Below are positions 1 through 10,339 of a stretch of 64,000 nucleotides of DNA, one piece after another. The DNA comes from Prorocentrum cordatum (taxonomy: Eukaryota; Sar; Dinophyceae; Prorocentrales; Prorocentraceae). The notes beneath the pieces are model-generated. The model was not told the origin of the DNA. It saw only the letters and a list, made by a program, of their open reading frames with translations, and did not search any database. A program made the position numbers and the translations under genes. Each line of letters begins with the position of its first letter. The first letter of the stretch is position 1. The stretch spans positions 1,021,684 through 1,085,683 of the forward strand of contig CAUYUJ010009557.1 in assembly GCA_963575745.1 (NCBI GenBank), given 5' to 3'.

Positions 1-1107
1 CGCTGCCTTCGGAATCAGCGCCATCGTCGTCGTCATTGTCGGCGTCGTCGCTGCCCGCGCTGGTGCCGTCGGCGGCACATTAGGCGTTGTCGGCGCCAGC
101 AGCGTCGACGGCGTCGTCGAATGGGTGTGGTGTCCACTCGATGCTACAAACCTTACTCAATTGCTCTGTTCCTCCCGGGTCTGCTCTGCCCGTCTGTACT
201 CGACTTGACTGTACTCGGCTCCTCAGGCTGCCCGAACTTCGCGGACCAATTGAACCCCCCCTCCTCCTCATCCACCTCCTCTTCCTCCTCCGATTCATCC
301 TGCGTGCTCCCCCTGTTGGAAAATGGCGGCATCCCAAGCCCTCTGATCCACTGCGTGCTCCCCCACATCCCTGATCAAGGTACCTCCCCTCGGCTTGTTC
401 ATGGATGGGCTGGTGGGGGGACCTGTTGATCGCGACCGCGGCGAGAAGTCGGGCGGCGTCAGGGGGCGGCGCAGACTAGGAGGAGTCGGCTTGCGGGGGG
501 GGTCGGTCGCGCGGGAGGCGGGCGGAAGCGTCGCCGGCGCCCCGCGCCCCCGGGGGGCTCCATGTAAGATGTCCCAGGCTGCGCCAAGCGCGCGCACGCG
601 TTACTTGCCCGCGCGCTCGCATTCGCGCAAGCGCATCCTAAGAAACTATGATTTGGATCGGAACCGGGCGACAACGGGCATGGGGCGCCTGTCAAGGCTG
701 CTTCTGGGAGCGATTGCTGCTGGCTCGACGCGCGCGATATGCATGTAACGACTTTTGGAGGACGGGCGCTGCGCCGCCCAATCCAACGCGGGAGTGGCGC
801 GGTCCGGGGCGCGCGGCCGTCGCGGCACACGGCGGTCGACGTGACCGCGTGGGGCGCGCGATCGGCCGCGCGGCATGCGCGGGCCATTCGGCCGACGCTG
901 CCGGGTCGCCCTCAAACAGCCCGCCAGGAATACGCCAATGCGCAATGCGCCGGCGCGCCGCCAGGATATCGCCCTGAAAACAACCTGTTCACTCTGAACG
1001 CCGACTGCGCGCCTCGCTGAACCAGCGAAGTCGCGCGGCGCGCCCGCGCCGCGGACCCGCCGCAATGAACTCGCGGGAAAAAGGCCTCTCTCCATGGGTT
1101 CTGGCAC
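1..1107. other. GC-rich stretch without a supported gene
   Basis: Short overlapping open frames occur on both strands but have only low-complexity, Arg/Ala/Pro-rich translations, as expected for GC-rich non-coding DNA. The first ~120 bases are rich in CGTCGTC-type trinucleotides, a composition that returns near 9790-10050 and 44460-44600. Nothing else is recognisable. Confidence 0.5.
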
Positions 1108-1278
1108 CGATTCTGGCCTACTTCCCGTTCTGGCCGATTCTGGTTCCATCGCCGATTCCTCCTTTGATTCCGTATTGATTCCGTGCTGATTCTTTTGATT
1201 CCGCTAGAATCAGGGGTCGCAGTTGTGCCGATACTATTTTGATTCTGTACTGATTCCGTACTGATTCCTTTGATTCCC
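1108..1278. repeat. Degenerate TGATTCC short tandem repeat
   Basis: The core TGATTCC recurs about ten times with spacers such as TTT, GTAT and GTACT, giving an irregular 10-12 base period. It is an AT-richer island inside GC-rich surroundings. No coding role is seen. Confidence 0.75.
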
Positions 1279-1572
1279 TTGTGCCCCGGGGACCGTCGGG
1301 CCGCGGCCCGAGCTCCCGCCTCGGCGGCATGGTTTTTCCAAGAGCGCGGAAGAGTTTTGAGGGGGAGGGGGCGGGGGGGGAGGCGAGGCGATTTTTGGGG
1401 CGCATCGGGCGGCCGAGCCGCAGATTTCCGGGCCCAGTGCGCGCGCCCAACATGGCAGGCGCGGGCGCGCGCGCGAGTTCTCGACCGTCGGCGCATCTGT
1501 AAGTTCATACCCCGCCCCGCGCGCGGGAATGGAAACTTGCGTTGCGGTTTCCCATTGAACGCGCGGCCGTCG

Positions 1573-1618
1573 CCCCCCATGCTGCTCAGCGCGCAAAGCG
1601 CGCGAGCAGCATGGGGGG
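1573..1618. repeat. Perfect 15-bp inverted repeat (hairpin)
   Basis: CCCCCCATGCTGCTC at 1573-1587 is exactly mirrored by its reverse complement at 1604-1618, and the inner bases (GCGCG, CAAA, GCGCGC) extend the pairing. The stem is very stable. There is no T run as in a bacterial terminator and no flanking gene. Confidence 0.85.
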
Positions 1619-2559
1619 CTTTGCGTTCTCGCATGAGAAGTGCGCGGAACCGAACCGAACGGTCGGCGGCGCCCGCTCCTGCGCCGCGCGCGAGGCCATC
1701 GCGTCAGCGCAGGAGGCTACAAGGGCCTGGGCCGTCGCCCTGGGGCGCGGGCACAGCGCGAGGCCCGCGCGGGTCTCTCGCGCCAAACATGCGCAACAAA
1801 GTCGGCCCGCCCGCCGGCTGGCGCTCGCGGGCGACGCGACGCCGGCGCCGACTGCGAGGCCGACTGGGCCCGGAGGGTTCCTGAGTGCCCCGGGAAGGGG
1901 CAGCGGGCCGCGATGGAATCGGCGCGGTCGCTGGCGCCCCCCCCGCGCCCGCCCCCCCCCCTGCAAGCCGACTCCTCCTAGCGCAGACTCGCAGCGGCCT
2001 GAAGTAGCGCAAAGGGGGGGGACAACGAAAGAGGAAAGACCAAACGGGAGGGGGGCAAACAGGGGGCGAGCCTCGCTGCCACTCGCAAGACGGCGCACAC
2101 CAGGAAGTCCTTCCGGGCGAAATGCAACACCAGAATGGTGGAATTCGAAACCAACTCCACCACCGCGTCGAAGACCGTCAGCAAGACGAGCAGCGAGTCC
2201 AAGCCCGTCCGCCGAACTGCGGAACGTAAGACAGCGAGGTCAATGCTACGAGGGGGATTCCAATCATGCAGGCGCTCAATGGAACAACTCCGGACCGCCA
2301 GAAACCAGATAGGTGCCGCATGTGCCATCAGGCGGGGACTGGCAGCCCGCGCCGCCAAGGCGGCGAAAAGGTTTAGCATGAGGATCGACGGAGGGGCAGG
2401 CGCGGAGGGCGAGGGCCAGGAGTCCGTCGACCCCGCGCGATGAGGCGCAGAGTGAACAGACCGCGCAGGCCGCCCGGGAGGAGGCGACGCGGGGCGCAGG
2501 AGAATTGCGAAGGCCCCCGTGCAGGGCGCTGGGGAGGGTCAGCTGAGGCAGTGAGCCTG
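1619..2559. other. No supported gene
   Basis: Overlapping frames are open on both strands, as expected in GC-rich DNA, but none shows a domain, motif or natural amino-acid composition. Nothing structured is seen. Confidence 0.45.
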
Positions 2560-4120
2560 GATGCCGCGGGCCCTGGGCCAACCGAGGGAATGGCGAAAGA
2601 GCCCCGAGCGACCCCCGCAGGGCGGGCGCAGGGGGGTGGCCCGGCACCGAGGGGCGGGGGGCCACAATGGGGCCCAATGGCGGAGACGCACTAAAAGCCC
2701 GGACAGACACCGCCGCGGAGGGGCCGCGGGGGAGGCAGGCGTCGAGGGCCGCCCCGGCAGAGAAACGCCGGGGAGAGCCCCATAGAGCGGAGGCCGGCAG
2801 ACCGGCACCCCGGGCCGAAGGGGGTTCCCTGCGAGCACCTCGCACGCGGGGCGTGGGGGGCCAGGGCGGGGGGGCAAAAGAGGGCAGGCGGGGGCCCAGG
2901 AGGCCCGCGACACCCATGCGGCAACGGGGAGACCCGAGCGGCGCAAGTGCGACGACCGCCGGGGGGGCCGCGAGGAGCGGACGCGGCGGTGAGACACCCC
3001 GGGCGCCCCAGATCGGAGAAATCGAGATGCGCGGGGGAGCGCCCGGGAGGCCGCGGGCGACGCCGGGGCGAGGGCGAAGGGGCGGGCCTGCCGTCAGTGG
3101 GTGGAGGGTCACCAGCAATCCAGGGCAAGGGCGCCCCGGGAGGCCTGGCGCAGGCCAACCGCCCCAGCGGGGCACGCGCCAGGCGGCATTGGGCACGAGG
3201 CCAGAGCGGCCGCGAGGGATGCCGCGAGTTGCGCGGGCGGGGGGCCAGGCGAGCGAGGGGCCGCGGGCGAGAGGGGGCGCCCGTGGCGAGAGCGGCGCTG
3301 AGACACGCAGGAGGCGACTAACGGCGGCAAGTTGGATGAAGCACGAGGAACGCGAGTTGGAAGCGACTAATGAGCGGCCGCAAGTCTGGAACAATGGAAG
3401 CGCAGCGACTAACGGCCGCGCGATGGGTGGAGGACGGAAGCCGACGGGGAACCGGCGGGGTGGAAACCCCGCGGAAAGGGCAGCCAGAGGGCCCGCCCTG
3501 TGCCGAGGGGGCCCCCCTGCGGCCTCGCGCGCGGGCCCGGCAGGCCAGGGCGGGCGGCGGCAGAGGGCAGCAGGGGGCCCGAGGGAGGGGCCCGCGACCA
3601 TCATGCGGCAAAGGAGAAGCCCGAGTGGCGCCCGGCGCGGGGGGCCGCCGGGCGGGAGCCGCGGGGGGCAGGCAGGCGCCGCGGAGACGCGCTGGGCGCC
3701 GTGGCGGTCTCGGGGGAGCGCCGAAGAAGCCCCTTGCGACCGCCCGAGGCGCGGGCGGGGGGGGCGGCCTGGCGACAGGGGGCGGGGGGCCAAAAGATGC
3801 CCAGAGACACGGGCGCCCTGGGCGGCTGGGCACGGGCCGACAGCCCTAGCTGGGCACGCGCCAACGGCGTCGGCACGAGGCCAGGGCGGCCGCCGGGGGG
3901 GCCGCAAGCGAGGCGGGCGCGGAGCCAGAGGGGCGGAAAGGAAGGCGCCCGAGCGTGGGCTTCGCGGGCGCAGGGAGCGGCAAGAAGCCGGCGCTTGCGG
4001 GGGAACGCTGGAGGGAGATGGCGAGGCGACTGGCGGTCGCAAGTGGGGCGAGCTGGCGAGGAATCGCAAAATGAAGGCGACTGACGTTATATGGGAGAAA
4101 ATCCGCTACGCTCTGTAAAG
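2560..4120. repeat. Diverged ~683-bp tandem duplication, very GC-rich
   Basis: Several landmarks recur about 683 bases apart: CATGCGGCAA near 2916 and 3600, and GGGCACGCGCCA near 3171 and 3853, each followed by GGCACGAGGCCAG-like sequence. Long frames (up to ~600 codons) are open on both strands here, but their translations are Arg/Gly/Ala/Pro low-complexity and mirror each other, so I do not call a gene. Confidence 0.5.
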
Positions 4121-4372
4121 CCATGAACTCGCCGAGCATGCGCCGAAGATGCTAGGTGGCATGTTTATGATGTCAATCCGCATACTCAAACATATTTCAC
4201 CATACAATCAGGATTATGAGAATTTCCCGCGCGACAGGCGTCGGCCCGCGCGCCGATAGCACGCGCGCCAGACAATCGCATATTGCATGGGCTCGGGGGG
4301 CGCGGCCACGCGCAGCGATGAAGACGCAGGCGCCACGGGGGCTTCGAAACCAAACCGAGGGACAAACGGCAG

Positions 4373-6600
4373 CTACGTCAACGACGCAAGCAAGTTGGGC
4401 GCGTTGGAGCCCGCGAATAACCCCCACGGCCTGGCCGTTGTGGGAGGCGGGGGGCCCGCGCTGACGCCAGGGCGACGACGGCGGTTGTCTTCCCCGCGCC
4501 GGGGGGGGGCGTGAACCGCGGCGAGGAAGCGCCTAGTACTCGCGTGGGGAACCTGCTTCGAGGATTCGTCGAGGCCGCGCGCAGCGGCGGCGCGGTCGAG
4601 CAGCTGGGTGACAGCGGCGCGCCTGGTGCGCCGGAAGACTTGACCGTTGTTTTTGTCTGTATCGTCAGCATCAAAAGCTGGGCATCCAGCGGCGCCGGGG
4701 ACAGCGGCGTCTATGGCGTCGGGGTCGACGATGGGCGCGTCGAGGGTGGGGGCGGCACGACGCCGAAAGGCGGTGCCGCTGGCGTGGCCCGAGTGCACCT
4801 TGTTTACCGCCTGCTTGTCCGTGACCTCGGCGCCCCTGAAATCCAACATGCAAGTGGGGACAGGGGCGGGAGCTCAAAATGGGTCGTTGGGGTCGTGGCT
4901 CCGCATGTAGATCTCCGCGAGGGCAGAGTGCAATCTCCACTGCTGGATATCGGAAGGGGTCCTGCCAACCCTGTAGCAGGCGCTGGAGGGCTTGCCCAGA
5001 GGTGGGTCCTCCTTGCGATCTGGGTGGAATGGGCCGTGTTTGCTATCGCTGTACTGCGCGACGCATGAGTTGGATGGGTACTCGGTGCCCTGGGGGAGGA
5101 GTAGCCGAGAGCACTCGTGAGGGGAGAGGGGCTGGCCAAGTTCCTGCAGGCCGGGCCAGGCCATGTCCATCTCGGCGAGCTCGTCGGAGGAGGGGCCGTT
5201 CATGGAGATCTACGCCCACTCCGCGCAGTGACCGTCTGACTTCTTGTGCCGGATCCGATAGGCGAGGGGCCAGTCGAAGAGATTGTCCGTCCGTCCATGT
5301 TTGGGTTGCGTCTTCCCCTGGACCTTGAATTTGTCGAGTTCGCCCGACCAAGCGAAGGTGCTGTTCGACTTCGGTGATGGACGCGTCCACGGCCACTGAT
5401 TGCTTGCGCCTGAGCTCGCCACGAATGCGGTCGGAGCGGTCGTCGCAGGGTTCTGGGGAAGCTCTGCTCTCAATCCACTGGAGGCGCAGCAGGTGAGCGC
5501 CTCGGCCCTGCAGGGCGGAGGGCCATTCCGCGGGTAAGTCGACGGCTCCCGGTATGTAGCAGGGATGGACCATGGCGGGCATTTTCGCTGTAGCACTGGA
5601 GGTGGGGAGCTCGAAGAGTCGCTGTATGTCACGAGCTGCAACAAACTGGAGGGAACGGTGGCCTGCTTCGCTTGAGACACCGACCACGTCTGGGGCCTGG
5701 GGCTGTGCGAGGGGCGACGGCGGGCGGGCGCCGCGCCGCCGGGTGGTGAGGTGACAAGCCCTGCAATGGTATCACCCGGGGCTGGGGGGGAAGCCCCTGC
5801 CGGTTGGAGAGCAGGAAGCGTAGAGAGCGGCTGCTGCATGGGGGTAGCGAGCAAGCGGTGGGTGTGGGGGAGAACGTCAGCCATGGCTCGGACGTCCTCC
5901 AGCGGCTCAAAATCGCTGTCGTTTGGAACGTGGGGCTCGAACTTGGGGCCCGGGTCGACGCGGAATCGACCACGGCGCCGGGGAAGCAACTGAAGTCCCA
6001 GGGCGTCATCGGCAGCGGGTCAACCAGTAGGGATGTTTGCCCAGTCGTCAGGGAAGCGAACGCCCCCGAGCTACCGAATCCCGCCCACTGTCGCGACCTC
6101 TGGGAGCTTCCAGCCAGGGCAGCGCAGCCGCTCGACGTGCTGTTTCCGAATGTTGTCGTAGTCCTTGCCCTGCAAGCGGGTCCAGAGATTGCCTCCGCTG
6201 GTGTAGGCCTTGGGGTCGGGCCATCCCTCTTTCCAATGGCGGTCAAGGTCGTCGAGGTGCTCGGGTTGACGACGTGGTCCTTGTCGTGGACCTCCCGCTG
6301 ACAGGGCTCGCAATAGAAGCGCCAATGGCTGTTGAAATAAACCCACACCGCAGCCACGGGCAAAAGGCGAGCCTGAATTTGGTAAGCGTTGGTGGAGTCC
6401 GGGGCCCAGGGCGGCCCGGGGTCGCAGGCGCAGCAGCTTGGCCAACGGGCGAGCGGCCCTTGATGGTTCTTGCCCGTGACGAGGGGGGCCGGAGCGTCAG
6501 GCAGCAAGCGCAGCGCGGGGGGGGGACCAATGGCGGCGCCGCGGCCGCGGGCCCGGGGGTCCGTGGCAGCGGCGTCGGGCGCCCCCTCGAGCGGCGGGGT
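4373..6600 (-). pseudogene. Intron-free, broken cDNA copy of an unknown gene
   Basis: One minus-strand frame reads as natural protein from about 6265 to 4373, interrupted by four stops (complement of 6071-6073, 6020-6022, 5210-5212 and 4874-4876). Upstream of ~6265 the protein continues in another frame, joined by an apparent one-base loss. The upstream part has a Cys-rich patch (FYCEPCQREVHDKDHVV). The frame then gives HWKEGWPDPKAYTSGG, a Ser/Pro-rich middle, and a hydrophilic block near 5203-4874 containing EYPSNSCVAQYSDSKHG. I recognise no family. More than 2 kb without an intron, behind a spliced-leader relict at 6599-6635, indicates a retroposed mRNA. The stops mean it is no longer a normal gene unless stops are read through. 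It could instead be an unrecognised mobile-element ORF. Confidence 0.6.
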
Positions 6601-6635
6601 TTCCGCCGAATGGCTTGAGCCAGAATGGCCTCGGA
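6599..6635 (-). other. Relict dinoflagellate spliced leader, possibly two in tandem
   Basis: On the minus strand, 6634-6614 matches the dinoflagellate spliced leader at 18 of 21 positions; its last 17 bases are GGCCATTCTGGCTCAAG against AGCCATTTTGGCTCAAG in the consensus as I remember it. The base before it (T) also fits. Immediately after CTCAAG comes CCATTCGGCGGAAA, which resembles a decayed truncated leader (CCATTTTGGCTCAAG), the arrangement known from recycled cDNAs. It lies just upstream of the intron-free copy at 4373-6600. The consensus was recalled, not looked up. Confidence 0.6.
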
Positions 6636-7149
6636 CTGGTGGGGGCATGTTTTAAGTCAGCGGCCGCAGGCGAGCGCGCCAGCGGCGAGTCCAGTAGAAG
6701 CGGGGCACGCAACCACGAATTAGCCGGAAACGACGGGGCGCAGCCACAACTAAAGCGGCGGACAGAGCCTCACGCAGCACCTCGGCGACGAACCGGCGAG
6801 TGAAAGGGGTCTGGCGGGGGCACGCGAAGCGTCTTGAATATTTGCCCTGGCCGAAGAGCGCCCCCCCCAATACAGGGTAATCTCCCCATGCGCACGATGC
6901 GTGGACTCGTGGCGGCCCACTGCGTCGCTGGGTGGGGCATCGCCACCAAGGAGAAACAGGCCAGGTGAGTTGCTCGGGCTGGTTGCCTTGCCAGAAGACC
7001 CCCTTAGACGGGGCCAACTGGGTCATCCAGAAGGTGGGTCGTCGAGAGGGTCCCCAGCCCCCCCAAGACCTGCCCTCCTGCCCCCCCCGCCCCGCCGCCC
7101 TTCCCCCCGCTCGCCGCCCGCGCCCCCCTGTCCGCGCAGGGCTGTTCGG
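6636..7149. other. No supported gene
   Basis: Nothing gene-like or clearly structured is seen between the spliced-leader relict and the repeats that start near 7150. Confidence 0.4.
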
Positions 7150-7510
7150 GGGGGCGCGAACGCCGTTCCGAACGCTGTTCCGCGGAGGCGCAATGGAGGC
7201 ACCAAGTGGGTTATCGACCCGGCTCGTGGACGGAAGCGCCAAGTGGGTCACCCACCCGGCCCATGGAACACCTCGGCCCTCTCCGCCCCTGGCCCCAAGT
7301 GGGTCGCCCATCCGGCCCATGCGCCCCCCCCGCCCCTGCCACGCCCGCCCGCCGCCCCGAGACACCAAGTGAGTCATCCATCCGGCTCGTGGAACCCCGT
7401 TCGCGAACGCTGTTCCGCGGAGGCGCAATGGAGGCACCAAGTGGGTTATCGACCCGGCTCATGGACGGAGGCGCCAGGTGGGTCATCCACCCCGCTCATG
7501 GAACCCCTGC
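7150..7510 (+). repeat. CCAAGTGGGT tandem repeat, 45-60 bp period
   Basis: Five or six degenerate units contain CCAAGTGGGT, then CATCCACCCGGC and CATGGA or CGTGGA. A larger unit beginning AACGCTGTTCCGCGGAGGCG occurs at ~7160 and again at ~7398, so a multi-unit segment was duplicated. Related words recur near 7021 and 8340-8400. Confidence 0.65.
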
Positions 7511-8671
7511 CCGCGAAACCCCTGGAAGAGGCCCCTGGCCGCCCCCGCACCGACCTCTAACCATCCTCCTCCCCCCTCCTTGTCGCCCCCATCCCAGGCG
7601 CCCCCGTCTGCCCGCCAGCACCCCTGCCCCCATGCCCATCCCCACCGACGCTCTGGTCAAATCGCCCCCGCGTGGCACTATCGGCGGCGCCCAGAAGTGA
7701 GCGCCGTCGCGCGGCAGACACACGCAGCATACCATCATTTCTGGGGCCGACCTGCGCGCCGTCCATCGCCGAGGACCACTGCCGCGCCTTCTGGGCCGCG
7801 ACCCTGGGAGGTAAACAGGGGGGGGAAGGACTGGTGGGAGGCAAGATGGGGGGGAGAGGAGGGGGGGGGAGGGTGGAGGAGGGAGGGGCGGAGGGCCATC
7901 GAACCGAAATGGCGACCGAAAAAGCGGAAGGGGAAGGAGGGGGAGGCTGGGACATAGGAAAGTAACATGAAGAGGCGGGTGGACATGATGAAGATAAGGA
8001 TGAACCTTAGAAGCAGCAACAGCAGAAACCAGGATGACCAGGATAACGATAGCGAGTTGTTGTCAAACTCTGTTGTATATCAAGCCGTACATCGCGCGTC
8101 ACGCGTGACGGGGGGATACTGGCTACGCCGCTCCGATGCACACATGCGTCGGCAAACTACGCCCCATCCTATGAGAAAAGCATGCGATACCGCATGTTGT
8201 CGCGCGTGCTGCCTTGCGGGGTCGCCTTGCTGGCATACTGCAAGGGTACAACTGGCTAACATCGGCCATCCTACCATTCCAGCTCCGACCGGCCCATGTG
8301 AAATCCCAAGTGTAATTTCTTGCGCGCGCCACACTCCCATCCACCCGATGAACGACCCACTTGTTCATCCACCCCCTGGATGACCCAGTTGGCCCCTTCC
8401 AACCCCCCCAACTGAACTCGCCAGCGAATTCACGGCCAACGGTGTTGTTCGGCCTGGTCTCATGGCGGAAGAACCCCCCAAGAAGGGTCTGCATCGCCCC
8501 ATGGCCTGCCATCCACTTCTGGGTCATGTATCCTTCACCATATCCGCCCTCCACGCTTGTTCACTGAACTCGGGAGAATGTCGAACAAGAGCGGAGATTG
8601 GGTGAACACATCGCCCCATAGAACATCTTGGACAGCTTCTGGAAGTATGCGATGGTGCGTTTGATAAGTGT
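7511..8671. other. No supported gene
   Basis: Pyrimidine-rich (7560-7630) and purine-rich (7805-7950) stretches, then mixed sequence. Around 8340-8400 short words resemble the 7150-7510 repeat. Only small open frames with no motif are present. Confidence 0.4.
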
Positions 8672-8676
8672 CGTTC

Positions 8677-8762
8677 TCGTCCTCCTCCTCCTACTTCACT
8701 TCCTCCGCCTCCTCCTCCTCCTCCTCTTCCTCCTCCTCCTCCTCCTCCTCCTCCTCCTCCTC
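8677..8762 (+). repeat. (CTC)n microsatellite
   Basis: About 85 bases of nearly pure CTC/CCT triplets with a few interruptions. Confidence 0.9.
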
Positions 8763-8967
8763 GGGGGGAAGCATAATAGAGGAAAGTTGCAAGAGTTAGC
8801 GGGGAATCGCCCTGGACGGCCCTGGGAAGGAAACATCAGCCACAACCTGGGTTCGCTCCCTAACTCCCTCTCGGACTAAAACCCCCCATGGGACCCGGTC
8901 CTCCGACGCCGTGTTTGTTTCATGATGTCGACCCTGGGGGTCTGGACGCGGACCAGCTCTTCCTCCA

Positions 8968-8968
<1 letters not shown>

Positions 8969-9019
<51 letters not shown>
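8969..9019 (+). repeat. Compound (TA)n(TG)n microsatellite
   Basis: About 16 AT dinucleotides pass directly into about nine TG dinucleotides. Confidence 0.95.
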
Positions 9020-9256
9020 TGAATGTCGTGGGGCCAGGCGAATGCCCACACAAGGCAGGAAATGCACAAAACCTTCCGCCGTTCCTTTGTCACGACGCTC
9101 GGGAGCCTTGTTCTCGGGTGACACCTCGGGTCTCTGGCGGCCGTACGGGGCGATCCTGGCAACCTGGAAGCCTCTCGGGGCGCAGCTGCAGGAAGGCATC
9201 CCGAGGCTGGAAGACCCCCCAAACCCAACGAAAACCGCCGAGAACCCTCCTATCGG

Positions 9257-9480
9257 GGCTCTTCTGACCCGGGTCGATGCAAACCCGGGTCAGTCAGGCC
9301 TTGCAGACTCCTGCAGATCCTGCAAGATCCTGCGCCCAAAACCGGGCCAGTGCGAAAGATCCTGCAGGATCCTGCGCCCAAGCCCGCGTCCATGCGACCC
9401 TGTCCCTGCAGGATCCTCTAAGATCCAGCGCTCTGACCGACCCCCGTTTGCACTGACCCCCGTCTCAAGGCTCCCGAAGA
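9257..9480 (+). repeat. Dispersed repeat, copy A (partner at 56213-56453)
   Basis: It begins near TCTTCTGACCCGGGTC and ends with GACCCCCGTCTCAAGGCTCC, and both ends recur in the same order and at similar spacing at 56213-56453. The middle is built from GATCCTGCAGGATCCTG-like words. No coding capacity. Confidence 0.65.
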
Positions 9481-10294
9481 CCAGGCACCGCACCATTCCC
9501 GGGGGCGCGCAAGCATGGATTAGCGGTCCATGGACTTGGCGCGCGGTCGCCTAATCCGTGGATCGGGGGAGGCGCCCTCCAAACACACGCGGCCGGTGCC
9601 GCCTCGGTCGGCGGCGGGAATCCGCGATTTCCCATGGAAACGGCTCCCGATCCCATGCTCCGAGCCGTCCTCCCGCGGCGGCCCGCCTGCATCCCCTCCG
9701 CCTCAACCTCCGGCACCAGGGCGAGCTGCAGCCCTGCCGCCGCGCCCTCGCGCCTCGGGCCGCCGCCGCAGCACCGGCGACGCCACGGCTGCCGCCGCCG
9801 CCGATCGCCATCTCTGCTTCGACGGCGTCGTACGTTGCCAGTCGTCGTCGACTTCGACGGCGTCGTATGTCGTCGATGGCGTCGTCGGCGACGACACCTG
9901 CGACCGTCGGCGCCGACGTCGTCGGGATCGTCATCGACGTCGTCGTTGAGCAAGGCGGCGTCGTCGTCAACGTCGTTGCGATCGCATCGTCGTCGACGTG
10001 GGTCGCTTCGCCACCGTCGCCAACAGCGTCGTCGAAGTCGTCGTCGATGCCTGTCGTCTTGAGCCTTGAATGCCCTGGGACTCGTGGAAGGCTCTCAGGA
10101 GGCTCAGCAAAACTCTTGAGAATCCGAGGTGGCCCTCTGTTTGGCATGATGCAAACCGGTATTGAGAAAAAACGGGTCCCGGACCCTGAGGCGTCCCTCT
10201 GGACCAGCTTTTCGTCCGGCGCGAACTTCTGACAATCCGAAGGCCCCTGGAGGGACCCAACAAAACCCCACACGAAATCAACAACTCAAGACCC

Positions 10295-10297
<3 letters not shown>
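9481..10297. other. CGTCGTC-rich DNA without a supported gene
   Basis: Between about 9790 and 10050 the sequence is dominated by GTC/CGT triplets. These keep several frames open, but the translations are simple. The flanks show nothing recognisable. Confidence 0.5.

Positions 10298-10339
<42 letters not shown>
10298..10339 (+). repeat. Compound (CT)n(TA)n microsatellite
   Basis: About 14 CT units followed directly by about six TA units. Confidence 0.95.

Noticed and set aside
1573-1618. Hairpin as a bacterial-type transcription terminator
   Set aside because: No T run, no adjacent gene, and the genome is eukaryotic.
2276-4069. 597-codon minus-strand open frame
   Set aside because: Pro/Arg/Ala low-complexity protein in a GC-rich duplicated region with an equally open opposite strand.
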